Positions 43,511 through 54,396 of a stretch of 64,000 bases of DNA are shown here, one piece after another. Numbering within the stretch: the stretch's first letter is position 1; each line of letters starts with the position of its first letter. Origin of the DNA: Mycobacterium lacus (GTDB lineage: Bacteria; Actinomycetota; Actinomycetes; Mycobacteriales; Mycobacteriaceae); the NCBI RefSeq assembly GCF_010731535.1, contig NZ_AP022581.1:3977952-4041951 (forward strand), written 5' to 3'. The position numbers were made by a program, and so were the translations under genes. The notes under the pieces are model-generated. The model saw only the letters and a program-made list of their open reading frames with translations, did no database searches and had not been told where the DNA came from.

Positions 43511-44185
43511 GTGAGCACCGCCGTGCTGGCCCTGCCGGACATCCTGGACCCGATGTACTGGTTGGGCGCCAACGGCGTCTTCGGGACCGCGGTGTTGCCC
43601 GGGATCCTGATCATCGTCTTCGTCGAGACCGGCCTGCTGTTTCCGTTGTTGCCGGGCGAGTCGCTGTTGTTCACCGGCGGGCTGCTGGCCGCGCAACCGC
43701 ACCCACCGGTCACCATCGGGGTGCTGGCGCCCTGCGTCGCGGTGGTCGCGGTGCTGGGCGACCAAACCGGGTATTTCATTGGGCGCCGGATCGGCCCGGC
43801 GCTGTTCAAGAGGGAAGACTCCCGGTTTTTCAAGAAGCACTACGTGACCGAGTCGCATGCGTTCTTCGAGAAATACGGGCCTTGGGCGATCATCCTGGCC
43901 CGGTTCGCGCCGTTCGTGCGGACGTTTGTGCCGGTGATCGCCGGGGTGTCGTACATGCGCTATCCGGTGTACCTGGCGTTCGACATCGTCGGCGGTATCC
44001 TCTGGGGCGCCGGTGTCACGCTGGCGGGATACTTCCTGGGCAACGTGCCATTCGTGCACCACAACCTGCAAGAGATCATCCTGGCGATCCTGTTCGTATC
44101 GCTCTTGCCGGTGATGACGGCGGCCTGGCGGGGTTACCGGTCGCGACGCCAGGCGGCCAGGAGCGAGCCGGCGCTACCCGAGTGA
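43511..44185 (+). CDS. DedA family membrane protein
   Basis: A 224-residue multi-spanning protein of the DedA/VTT family. The signature region E-T-G-L-L-F-P-L-L-P-G-E-S-L-L-F (first re-entrant loop) and F-A-P-F-V-R-T-F-V-P-V-I-A-G (second) carry the conserved Glu and Arg. DedA proteins are lipid (undecaprenyl phosphate or phosphatidylethanolamine) flippases or related transporters. Starts at GTG 43511. Confidence 0.88.
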   Translation: MSTAVLALPDILDPMYWLGANGVFGTAVLPGILIIVFVETGLLFPLLPGESLLFTGGLLAAQPHPPVTIGVLAPCVAVVAVLGDQTGYFIGRRIGPALFKREDSRFFKKHYVTESHAFFEKYGPWAIILARFAPFVRTFVPVIAGVSYMRYPVYLAFDIVGGILWGAGVTLAGYFLGNVPFVHHNLQEIILAILFVSLLPVMTAAWRGYRSRRQAARSEPALPE

Positions 44186-44193
44186 CCCAGCAC

Positions 44194-45291
44194 TCAAGCG
44201 ACGCTATGAGCGGCCTCCATCAGCATCCAGCCGGACAGCTGCACGGACAGATCCCGCTCGGCAACCTCGGATCCGCTCACCGCGCCCTCGACGGACCGCG
44301 CCCGGGCGCCGCCGGCGGTCGGTAGCTCCGCGTCGCGGTCCCAAAACGCCCCGAAGACCGGCAACCCGTCGAGCGTCTGGCGGTAGTCCCACGCCGACTT
44401 CGCGCTGGCCAGCACGATGGCGCGGGCGGTGTCGCGGGCCGTCACGTCGTCGGCCGAGTCACCCGGCAGCGCGGTGGCCACCAGCGCGAGGTATCGGGCG
44501 GCGATGCCGGCGAACAGGCCGCCGTCCCCGCCCCCGGTGCCCTTCAGCACGCCCGACGGCGCCATGTGTTCGCCGACGGCCGCGACCAGGCGGTGCACGC
44601 GCGGCGCGTGCCGGTCGTCGTGGGTGCGTGCGGCGAGTTCGGTCTCCAGTCCGAGCACCACGCCCTGGCAGTAGGTGTATTGCGCGCGCACCAGCGAGCC
44701 GGCCTTGATGCCGTCGAACACCAGGTGCGTATCGGGGTCGATGAGGGTTTCGTCGATCCAGTCGGCCATTTGCTGGGCCCGCCGCATCCGGCCGCCGGAG
44801 CGGGCCAGGAAAATACCCGCCGGGCCGTTGGCCGGCGCGTTGAAGAACTGGTCCTGCTTGCGCCACGGGATGCCGCCGCCGTCCTCGGGGACCCAGGCCT
44901 TGACGAACTGGTCGGTGAGCTTCGGCAGCGCGCGCCGGCGCTCGACCCCGGCGACCCGGGCGGCCCGCTCTAGCGCCAGCGCCAGCCACGCCATGTCGTC
45001 GTAATAGTTGTTGATCCACGAGAGGTGGTTGCGCAGCCGGTGCGCACGGACCTGCCGGTTGATCCTGGTGCGCCGTTCGGGCTGCGGGTCGCGCAGCTGC
45101 GCGTCGACCAGGCAATCCAGCAGATGCGCCTGCCACCAGTAGTGCCAGATACCGAACAGTCGGTCTTTGCGATCCGACGGCCAGGCCACCACCGCAAGCT
45201 GCGTTCCCGGCAGCCCCCAGAGCCGTCTCAGGTGCCGTCGCGTGACGGCGGCTTCGGAGCTGGCGGCCCGATTCGCCCATACCTGATCCAT
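44194..45291 (-). CDS. GH76-like glycosidase (Rv0365c-like)
   Basis: A 365-residue (alpha/alpha)6-barrel protein of glycoside hydrolase family 76. The catalytic N-N-Y-Y-D-D-M-A-W-L-A motif near residue 110 carries two consecutive Asp, as in alpha-1,6-mannanases, along with G-I-W-H-Y-W-W-Q-A-H and Y-T-Y-C-Q-G-V-V-L-G. There is no signal peptide, so it may process an intracellular mannoside. It is the last gene of the CO dehydrogenase cluster, 16 bp after the VWA gene, but may be expressed with it only by chance. Confidence 0.82.
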   Translation of the reverse strand: MDQVWANRAASSEAAVTRRHLRRLWGLPGTQLAVVAWPSDRKDRLFGIWHYWWQAHLLDCLVDAQLRDPQPERRTRINRQVRAHRLRNHLSWINNYYDDMAWLALALERAARVAGVERRRALPKLTDQFVKAWVPEDGGGIPWRKQDQFFNAPANGPAGIFLARSGGRMRRAQQMADWIDETLIDPDTHLVFDGIKAGSLVRAQYTYCQGVVLGLETELAARTHDDRHAPRVHRLVAAVGEHMAPSGVLKGTGGGDGGLFAGIAARYLALVATALPGDSADDVTARDTARAIVLASAKSAWDYRQTLDGLPVFGAFWDRDAELPTAGGARARSVEGAVSGSEVAERDLSVQLSGWMLMEAAHSVA

Positions 45292-45307
45292 GCCATCTGA
45301 TCCTGCC

Positions 45308-46513
45308 CTACCGGCCGGATCTGTCGGCCAGGGCCAGGAGCAACTCGCGCAGCCCCGTCAACGAGTGCGCCGGCAGGAACAGATCGCAATGGGGCAGGGC
45401 CGCCGCCATCGAACCGGCCAGCGGCTGGAACCCACCATGCGCGGCGCGTGGGTTGAGCCAGACCAACAGCTCCGCGCGGCGACGCACCCGGGCCAGCGCG
45501 TGTTCGAGAACGTCGGGAGGATCGCTGTCCCATCCGTCGGAGGCGATGATCACCACCGCGCCGCGCAGCGCGTTGCCGTGCGGCGCGGCCAGCAGCGCGG
45601 CGATGCTGCGGCCGATGAACGTGCCCCCATATCGGTCGGTCACCTTTGCGTTGGCGCGCTGCAGCGCCACCTCGGCCGAGCGGTGGGATAGCACCGAGGT
45701 GAGCCGGGTCAACGACGTCGAAAACGCGAAGACCTCGGCCCGCACCCCCGCCTGGCGGCGCGCCGCAGCCCGCATCAAATGCAGATAGATCGCGGCGTAG
45801 GGCTGCATCGAGCGACTCACGTCGCAGACCAGCACCACCCGCCGGGGCCGCCGGCGCGGCCGGGTTCGCGCCAAGATCACCGATTCCCAGCCGGTCGACC
45901 GCGACGCGTTCATCGTCGCGCGCAGGTCGATGCGCTTGCCGTGCGGGCTGGGTTCGAATCGCAGGCTGCGCCGCCGCGGCCAGCGCCCAGCCGACGTCTC
46001 CAGCCAGGAGCCGATCACGCGGAGGTCGTCGGGATCGAATTGGTCAAACGGTTCGTCGGCCAGCGCTGCGATGCGGCTGGGCAGGACGTCGGGCAGCCGG
46101 ATGCTCGAGTGGTCGGTCCGGTCCTGATCCGTGGTTGTCCGCGCGACCCACGGCACGGATTGGGCCGGCACACCGGATCTGCCGCCGCGGTGCGCGACGC
46201 CGGCCGCGGGTGTGTTGGGGCCGGGGAGCGGCAGAGACGGACCGGGGCCGTGCCTGCCGTCGGGCTCGACGGTGCCGAACACGGCTGCGAACACGGCGTC
46301 GAAGGCGCCAAGATCCTCCATCCGGTTGACCAAGGTCAGCCTCGCGGCCCAGTACAGCGCCGACGGGGTCCGCGGCACCAGGCACCGTAGCGCCTGCACG
46401 AAACTCGCTGGGCCGCTGGCGGATACGAGTACCCCAACGCCGCGCAGCCGCGTCACCATGGCGGCCGCAAACGCCGCCAAATCGACGCCCGGCAACAGCA
46501 ATGGGCTGTCCAC
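45308..46513 (-). CDS. VWA-domain protein, CoxE-like
   Basis: The 401-residue protein is of the CoxE/VWA_CoxE type. The C-terminal half has the MIDAS motif V-C-D-V-S-R-S-M (D-x-S-x-S) near residue 230, the later T (G-G-T-F-I-G) and D (S-D-G-W-D-S). CoxE works with the MoxR ATPase CoxD to mature the Mo-Cu site of CO dehydrogenase. It lies 6 bp downstream of the CoxG-like gene. Confidence 0.85.
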   Translation of the reverse strand: MDSPLLLPGVDLAAFAAAMVTRLRGVGVLVSASGPASFVQALRCLVPRTPSALYWAARLTLVNRMEDLGAFDAVFAAVFGTVEPDGRHGPGPSLPLPGPNTPAAGVAHRGGRSGVPAQSVPWVARTTTDQDRTDHSSIRLPDVLPSRIAALADEPFDQFDPDDLRVIGSWLETSAGRWPRRRSLRFEPSPHGKRIDLRATMNASRSTGWESVILARTRPRRRPRRVVLVCDVSRSMQPYAAIYLHLMRAAARRQAGVRAEVFAFSTSLTRLTSVLSHRSAEVALQRANAKVTDRYGGTFIGRSIAALLAAPHGNALRGAVVIIASDGWDSDPPDVLEHALARVRRRAELLVWLNPRAAHGGFQPLAGSMAAALPHCDLFLPAHSLTGLRELLLALADRSGR

Positions 46514-46519
46514 GGGCGG

Positions 46520-47125
46520 CTAACGCCGCCTGCGCAGGACCCAGATCAGCACCAGCGCGGCGAGCACCGCCAGCAGCACCGGACCGAATTTCTTGAGCCG
46601 GTCGCCGCCGGCGAGGTCCAGCAGATCGATGGGCTCGGGTTCGGAGGGTTCCGGCTGGGCGCGTTGCGGGCTCTCTTGGGCTTGGGCTTTGAGCTCGGCT
46701 TCCAGCGACTCCACGAACTGGCCCAACAGCTTCTCCGACACCTGCTGCAACATGCTGCTGCCGAACTGCGCCAGCTTGCCGACGATCTTGAGGTCGGTGT
46801 CGACGGTGATGTGGGTGCGATCCCCGGCCTCGCGCAGTTGTGCGGTGACCGTGGCCGCCGCGTTGCCGGTGCCACGCGCCTCCTTGCCCTTGGCGTCGAT
46901 GACGGCGCGGTGCTGGTCGCGGTCCTGCTCGACGAAATGCACCTTGCCGCTGAATTCGCTGGTGACGGGCCCGACCTTGACCTTCACCTTGCCGAGGTAG
47001 TCGTCGCCCTCATGGCCGGTCAGCTGCGCGCCGGGCATCAACGAGATCACCTGCTCCAGGTCGCACAGCACGTCCCAGGCCTGCTCGATGGGCGCGCTGA
47101 CGGTGAACTGGTTGGCGATCTTCAT
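46520..47125 (-). CDS. CoxG-like SRPBCC membrane protein
   Basis: A 201-residue CoxG (SRPBCC/START fold) protein with a C-terminal single transmembrane helix (L-L-A-V-L-A-A-L-V-L-I-W-V-L then four Arg). CoxG is thought to help attach the CO dehydrogenase to the cytoplasmic membrane. Key segments are P-I-E-Q-A-W-D-V-L-C-D-L and G-T-G-N-A-A-A-T-V. ATG 47125 is 13 bp after the MoxR stop. Confidence 0.85.
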   Translation of the reverse strand: MKIANQFTVSAPIEQAWDVLCDLEQVISLMPGAQLTGHEGDDYLGKVKVKVGPVTSEFSGKVHFVEQDRDQHRAVIDAKGKEARGTGNAAATVTAQLREAGDRTHITVDTDLKIVGKLAQFGSSMLQQVSEKLLGQFVESLEAELKAQAQESPQRAQPEPSEPEPIDLLDLAGGDRLKKFGPVLLAVLAALVLIWVLRRRR

Positions 47126-47138
47126 TCGTGAAGTCCTC

Positions 47139-48008
47139 TCATGCCCCGGTGTACTCAACGAACGCGTCACGGATCAGCCTACGGTCGTCGGGTGTCTTGG
47201 CCAGCGCCCCCAGGCTAACCAGGGCCCAGTCGGCTACCAGGTCCGCGACGCCGAGCGACACCAGGGCCGCCACCCAGTCGATCGTCTCGGCCACCCCGGG
47301 CGGCTTGTCCAGGTCGAGATCGCGTGCCCTGCCGACGAATTGGGTGGCGTGCTCGATCAACGGCGCGGTAGCCCCGGGCACCGTCCGGCGGACAATCGCC
47401 GCCGCCCGGGACGGCTCCGGATAGTCGATCCAGTGGTACAGGCACCGGCGTCGCAGTGCGTCATGCAGGTCGCGGCTGCGGTTGGACGTCAGCACCGCGA
47501 TCGGCGGCCGCTGGGCGACGAACGTGCCCAGCTCCGGAACGGTGACCGCGGATTCCCCGAGAAACTCCAGCAGTAGCGCCTCGAATTCGTCGTCGGCCCG
47601 GTCGATTTCGTCGATCAGCAGCACGGGCGGTGCCGGGCCGTGGTGTCGCACGCACTGCAGGATGGGGCGATCGACGAGATATTCCTCGGTGTATAGATCT
47701 GCCTCGTCGATGCCCGTGCCCCGGGCCTCGGCCAGCCGGATCGACAGCAGCTGACGCTGATAGTTCCAGTCGTAGAGCGCCTCGCTCGCGGTCAGGCCTT
47801 CGTAACACTGCAGCCGGACCAATGTGGTATCCAGCACCGCCGCGAGGGTTTTCGCCGCTGTCGTCTTGCCGACGCCGGGCTCACCCTCCAGCAGCAGCGG
47901 CCTGGGCAGGGTGACCGCCAGGTAGATCGCCGACGCGGTCCCGGTGTCCAGCAGGTAGTCCTGTGCGTCAAACTGGCGGACGACGTCGTCCGGGCTTTCG
48001 AAGGTCAC
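47139..48008 (-). CDS. MoxR-family AAA+ ATPase, CoxD-like
   Basis: A 289-residue AAA+ ATPase: Walker A G-E-P-G-V-G-K-T-T near residue 45, Walker B V-L-L-I-D-E-I-D-R-A-D, sensor I T-S-N-R-S-R-D and an Arg finger segment R-R-R-C-L-Y-H-W. CoxD inserts or activates copper/sulfide at the Mo site of CO dehydrogenase together with CoxE. The GTG start overlaps the mocA-like stop (GTGA). Confidence 0.88.
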   Translation of the reverse strand: MTFESPDDVVRQFDAQDYLLDTGTASAIYLAVTLPRPLLLEGEPGVGKTTAAKTLAAVLDTTLVRLQCYEGLTASEALYDWNYQRQLLSIRLAEARGTGIDEADLYTEEYLVDRPILQCVRHHGPAPPVLLIDEIDRADDEFEALLLEFLGESAVTVPELGTFVAQRPPIAVLTSNRSRDLHDALRRRCLYHWIDYPEPSRAAAIVRRTVPGATAPLIEHATQFVGRARDLDLDKPPGVAETIDWVAALVSLGVADLVADWALVSLGALAKTPDDRRLIRDAFVEYTGA

Positions 48009-48577
48009 GACGACTCCACCAGCCGCCGGTAGTCGTCCCAGGTGTCGACGTCGAGCGGGATGGGACCGTCGACCGAAAGCTCGCGAACCGGACGTGACAT
48101 CACCAATTTCCAGACGCCCTTGTCGCCGCGCAGGCGCGCGAGGTCACCAAACACCTTGCGGCCGAACCAGAACGGGTGACCGACGCCGTCGGCGTAGCGG
48201 CACACCGCGACGTCCGTGTCCGGCCCTTCGGTGATGAGCCGCCTTAGCGTCGCGGGATCCACCCCCGGCTGATCGCCGAGCATCAGCACGATGCCGGCGG
48301 CTTCGGCGTCCACCCGTCCCAATGCGACCCGCAGCGACGCCGAACAACCGGCGCCGCAGTCCTCGACCACCACCACGTCGGCGTCGTCCAGGGGCATCTG
48401 GTCGCGCACCGCGTCGGCGGCGCCGCCCAGGGTGACGATCAGCTGGTCGAACCCGGCGCGGCGAGCCGCATCGAGAGTCGCCCCGAGCACCGTCGTATCC
48501 CGGTATGGCAACAGCTGTTTGGGTGTGCCCAGCCGGCTGGAGCCCCCGGCTGCCAGCACGACACCGGTGACCGTCAT
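48005..48577 (-). CDS. molybdenum cofactor cytidylyltransferase-like protein
   Basis: A 190-residue NTP-transferase with V-V-L-A-A-G-G-S-S-R-L-G-T-P-K (G-x-x-x-R-x-G-x-x-K signature), L-M-L-G-D-Q-P-G and G-H-P-F-W-F-G. It is similar to MocA/CoxI-group enzymes that convert molybdopterin to the cytosine dinucleotide form needed by CO dehydrogenase and related xanthine-oxidase-family enzymes. Overlaps on both sides (stop into MoxR start, and start into XdhC stop). Confidence 0.88.
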   Translation of the reverse strand: MTVTGVVLAAGGSSRLGTPKQLLPYRDTTVLGATLDAARRAGFDQLIVTLGGAADAVRDQMPLDDADVVVVEDCGAGCSASLRVALGRVDAEAAGIVLMLGDQPGVDPATLRRLITEGPDTDVAVCRYADGVGHPFWFGRKVFGDLARLRGDKGVWKLVMSRPVRELSVDGPIPLDVDTWDDYRRLVESS

Positions 48578-49293
48578 GCCCCGGCTGTCCCGCGCAGGAC
48601 CGTGATGAGTTCGGCGGCGATCGACACCGCGATTTCCGCCGGGGTCTTGGCGCCGATGGCCAACCCGACCGGGGTGTGCACGCGGGCCCGCTCGGCGTCG
48701 GTGAGTTCGAGCTCGTTGAGGATCGCCGCGCCGCGAACCTTGCTGGCCACCAGTCCTACATAACTGACGCCGGAACCGAGTGCGGCACGGATGATTTCGG
48801 CCTCCGGACCGCCGTGGCTGGCGATCACTATGGCGGTGGGCGAGGCGGTGGTGTCACCCAGGTCGGTGTCGCGGCGCACCTCGTAGCCCAACAGGCCACA
48901 CAGCTGGGTCAGCGCGTCGGCTATCGGTGTGGCGCCGTAGATTCGGATCAGCGGCGGTGGCAGCTGCGGCGTCAGGAAAATCTCCAACGACCCTCCCGAC
49001 AGACACGGATTGACCACCACGCAGGCGCCGGGGGCCTCGGGAAAGTGCACGTCGCCGTCGGGAAGCACCCGCAGCAGCACGCTTTCACCGGCTTGCAGCG
49101 CGCCTAGCGCGGCCTTGCGCACCGAGTTCTGCGCGCAATGGCCGCCGACGAAACCCTCGATGGTGCCGTCCGCCAACAGAATCGCCTCGTCGCCGGGACG
49201 CGACGAAGTGGGCTGTTGCGCCCGCACCACCGTCGCGTGCACGAACGGTGTGCGTGCCGCCAACAGCTGCTGAGCCCGCTCGGTGATCGTCAT
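48574..49293 (-). CDS. XdhC/CoxI-family maturation protein
   Basis: A 239-residue XdhC-type protein. It has the N-terminal XdhC domain (F-V-H-A-T-V-V-R-A-Q, G-F-V-G-G-H-C-A-Q-N-S-V) and the C-terminal Rossmann XdhC_C domain (I-R-I-Y-G-A-T-P-I-A, I-A-S-H-G-G-P-E, Y-V-G-L-V-A-S). Such proteins bind the molybdenum cofactor and help sulfurate it before insertion. It abuts coxL (the coxL stop is the next base). Confidence 0.88.
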   Translation of the reverse strand: MTITERAQQLLAARTPFVHATVVRAQQPTSSRPGDEAILLADGTIEGFVGGHCAQNSVRKAALGALQAGESVLLRVLPDGDVHFPEAPGACVVVNPCLSGGSLEIFLTPQLPPPLIRIYGATPIADALTQLCGLLGYEVRRDTDLGDTTASPTAIVIASHGGPEAEIIRAALGSGVSYVGLVASKVRGAAILNELELTDAERARVHTPVGLAIGAKTPAEIAVSIAAELITVLRGTAGA

Positions 49294-51698
<2,405 letters not shown>

Positions 51699-51702
<4 letters not shown>

Positions 51703-52178
51703 GACTCGGCCTTTACCGTGGAGTGCTGTGCGGCCCATTGGATGGAGCGCACGATCGTCGTGTATCCGGTGCACCGGCAAATCTGCCCCGAGATCGCCTC
51801 CCGGATGGTCTGCTCGTCGGGGTCGGGGTTGCGGTCCAGCAGGGCGCGGGCGGTGATCATCATTCCCGGTGTGCAGAAACCGCATTGCAGCCCGTGGCAC
51901 CGCATGAACCCTTCCTGCACCGGGTCGAGAGAGCCGTCGGGACCCGCGAGCCCTTCGACGGTCCGCACGCTGTGCCCGGATGCCATCACGGCCAGCATCG
52001 TGCAGGACTTCACCGGCACACCGTCCACGTCGACAACGCAGGTTCCGCAGTTGCTGGTGTCACATCCCCAGTGAGTTCCGGTGAGCCGCAATTGATCCCG
52101 CAGGAAATGCACCAGCAGCATCCGGGGTTCGACTTCGGCGGTCACCTGTTCGCCGTTGACGGTCATGCTTACTTGCAT
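51699..52178 (-). CDS. coxS: CoxS, CO dehydrogenase iron-sulfur subunit
   Basis: A 159-residue protein with the plant-type [2Fe-2S] site (C-D-T-S-N-C-G-T-C with a fourth Cys after) near 40-60 and the second [2Fe-2S] motif C-G-F-C ... C-R-C-T-G-Y near 100-140. It passes electrons from the Mo site to FAD. Ribosome-binding site AAAGGAA precedes ATG 52178. The end overlaps coxL by four bases. Confidence 0.95.
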
Positions 52179-52196
52179 GGCTAATTCCTTTCTGGC

Positions 52197-52237
52197 GGCG
52201 ACCCGTTGCGCCCGGCTTCGCCGCGCTTACAATCGCC
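52197..52237. repeat. 41-bp REP-like repeat in the coxM-coxS gap, family B
   Basis: This copy (starting GGCGACCCGTTGCGCCCGG and ending TTACAATCGCC) differs from the pta copy in about four positions. It fills most of the 59-bp gap between coxM stop and coxS start, directly after the coxM stop, where the cox genes otherwise overlap. It could fold into a stem and change the coupling between subunits. Confidence 0.8.
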
Positions 52238-53128
52238 TTAATTCCCTTCCGGTTCAGGCTGGTTGCGCACGCGTTCGGCGGCGCTGCGCAGGGTGCGGAT
52301 GGTCAGTTCGGAGGCCAGGTGGCGCTTGTAGTCGGCGGTGCCGCGCATATCGGTCACCGGCTCACAGGCCTCGGCCGCGCGGCGGCCCGCCTCGGCGAAG
52401 GATTCCTCTGTGGCGGGCTGGCCGACGAGCGCCTCGGAAAGCTCGGCGAGCGCCGTCCTATTGGGATTCACCGCGGTCAGGCCCACCCGCGCGGCGACGA
52501 TCACGTCACCGTCCAGTGTCACCGCCGCCCCGGCCGCGGTGACGGCCCAATCTCCCACCCGCCGTTCCACTTTCGCGTACGCACTAGACGTCTTGTGGCG
52601 CACCGGGATGCGCACCTCGATCAGAATCTCGTTGTGGGCGAGCGCCGTCTCGTACGGGCCAACCAGGAAGTCGTCGATCGCAATCTCGCGTTCGCCCGAC
52701 GGCCCGCGCACCAGGCACACCGCGCCCAGGACGGTGCACACGGTCGACAGATCCTCGGCCGGGTCCGCCTGGCACAGCGAACCGCCGAGGGTGCCCCGAT
52801 TGCGGACCACCGGGTCGGCGATCACCCGCTCGGCATCACGGAAGATCGGGCACACGGCGGCCAACCTGTCCGACTCCAGGATCTCGCGGTGCCGGGTCAT
52901 CGCACCGATGCGAACCAGGGTCGGATCGGTGATCACGTATCCCAGCTCGGGCACCAGGTCGTTGATGTCGACCAGGTACTCCGGGTTGGCGATGCGCAGC
53001 TTCATCATCGGCAGCAGGCTGTGCCCCCCGGCGACCACTCTCGCCGTCTCGCCCAACCGATCCAGTAGTCCGATGGCGTGGTCGACGCTGGTTGCACGTT
53101 CGTACTCAAAGGGCCCAGGTACTTGCAT
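52238..53128 (-). CDS. coxM: CoxM, CO dehydrogenase FAD subunit
   Basis: A 296-residue FAD-binding subunit with the family motifs V-V-A-G-G-H-S-L-L-P-M-M-K near 35, T-V-I-A (and V-I-A-D-P-V-V-R-N-R-G-T-L-G-G) near 110, and the conserved C-Q-A-D-P-A. It takes electrons from CoxS to the quinone chain. It is the first structural gene of the operon, and its start ATG is only 7 bases beyond a possible -10 element. Confidence 0.94.
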   Translation of the reverse strand: MQVPGPFEYERATSVDHAIGLLDRLGETARVVAGGHSLLPMMKLRIANPEYLVDINDLVPELGYVITDPTLVRIGAMTRHREILESDRLAAVCPIFRDAERVIADPVVRNRGTLGGSLCQADPAEDLSTVCTVLGAVCLVRGPSGEREIAIDDFLVGPYETALAHNEILIEVRIPVRHKTSSAYAKVERRVGDWAVTAAGAAVTLDGDVIVAARVGLTAVNPNRTALAELSEALVGQPATEESFAEAGRRAAEACEPVTDMRGTADYKRHLASELTIRTLRSAAERVRNQPEPEGN

Positions 53129-53170
53129 GGGCCTCAGTGTCGGCCGCTACTAAATGGGCGTCAATATCGA
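53129..53170 (-). promoter_or_regulatory. predicted promoter of the cox operon
   Basis: On the minus strand TTGACG (53159-53164) and GACACT (53136-53141) are 17 bases apart, and the ATG of coxM begins 7 bases after the latter. This would give a leaderless mRNA. The -10 is a weak match to TANNNT, so a moderate confidence is right. Upstream are a CCGGCTTCGCCGG stem (about 53217-53229) and the next gene's end. Confidence 0.45.
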
Positions 53171-53243
53171 GTTAAGCAATCCCTGAACTGGCCTGAATGG
53201 CGGCGGCCCGCTTCAACCGGCTTCGCCGGCCTCGCGACCACCA

Positions 53244-54374
53244 CTAGCCTTCTACCTGCGCATCATGGTGGATTCGGCCGACGATCTCGGCCAGCGGGCG
53301 CCCGCCGCCGCCCCACCGCCGGGCGATGATGTCGGCCGCGATCGACACCGCCGTCTCCTCGGGCGTGCGCGCGCCGAGGTCCAGCCCGATCGGGCTGCAC
53401 AACCGGCGCAGCTCGGCGTCGGTCAGCCCCGCCGCGCGCAGCCGGCCCAGCCGGTCGTCATGCGTCTGGCGGGATCCCATCGCCCCCACGTATCCGACAT
53501 CCAGGCGCAGCGCCACCTCCAGCACCGGGACGTCGAACTTCGGGTCGTGGGTGAGCACGCAGATCACCGTGCGCTCGTCGACGGCGCCCGCCTCCGCCTG
53601 GGCAGCCAGATAGCGGTTGGGCCAATCGACGACGACCTCGTCGGCCGTCGGAAAGCGCGCCGGCGTGGCAAACACCGCGCGGGCGTCGCAGACGGTGACC
53701 CGGTAGCCGAGGAACGAGCCCTGCCGGGCCAGGGCGGCGGCGAAGTCGATGGCGCCGAACACCAGCATCCGCGGGCGCGGGGCGCAGCTGGACACGAACA
53801 CCTCCATGCCTTCACCCAGGCGCTGCCCGTCGGGCCCATAGGTGAGGACCTCGCTGCGGCCCAGCGCGAGCAGGCCCCGGGCGTCGTCGGTGACGGCGGC
53901 GTCGGCCCGTTGCGAACCCAGCGATCCCGCCGTGGCGTCGGGACGGACGACGAGCCGGCGCCCAACCCACCGAGCATCCGGATGGGCGATGACGGTCGCG
54001 ATCGCCACCGGCCGGTCGGCGTCGATGTCCTCGGCCACCGCGTCAAGTTCGGGAAACGTGGGCCGCGACACGGACTCGACGAAGACGTCGATGACGCCAC
54101 CACACGTCAGACCCACCGCAAAGGCGGCGTCGTCGCTGACGCCGTACCGTTCCAGCCGCGGTGTCCCGGTGTTCGCCACCTCGGCGGCGGCCTCGTATAC
54201 CGCGCCCTCCACGCAACCACCCGACACCGACCCGCTCACCGAACCGTCCGGCGCCACCACCATCGCCGCACCCGGCGGCCGCGGCGCCGACCGGAACGTC
54301 CGCACCACCGTCCCCAGCCCGGCGGTGCCCCCCGCGCGCCAGATCGACATCAGCTCGGCAAGCACGTCACGCAC
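53244..54374 (-). CDS. XdhC/CoxF-family protein, second copy
   Basis: A 376-residue XdhC-type maturation protein, larger than the one beside coxL: G-T-V-V-R-T-F-R-S-A-P-R-P-P, V-S-G-G-C-V-E-G-A-V-Y, a central R-M-L-V-F-G-A-I-D-F Rossmann domain, and Y-V-G-A-M-G-S-R-Q-T-H-D-D-R near the end with P-I-G-L-D-L-G. GTG 54374 fits the conserved start (R-D-V-L-A-E-L); an earlier start would overlap the LysR gene. Its divergent partner is that regulator, with 22 bp between. Confidence 0.88.
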   Translation of the reverse strand: MRDVLAELMSIWRAGGTAGLGTVVRTFRSAPRPPGAAMVVAPDGSVSGSVSGGCVEGAVYEAAAEVANTGTPRLERYGVSDDAAFAVGLTCGGVIDVFVESVSRPTFPELDAVAEDIDADRPVAIATVIAHPDARWVGRRLVVRPDATAGSLGSQRADAAVTDDARGLLALGRSEVLTYGPDGQRLGEGMEVFVSSCAPRPRMLVFGAIDFAAALARQGSFLGYRVTVCDARAVFATPARFPTADEVVVDWPNRYLAAQAEAGAVDERTVICVLTHDPKFDVPVLEVALRLDVGYVGAMGSRQTHDDRLGRLRAAGLTDAELRRLCSPIGLDLGARTPEETAVSIAADIIARRWGGGGRPLAEIVGRIHHDAQVEG

Positions 54375-54396
54375 GCATCCAACGTAGGCTCGTTCC

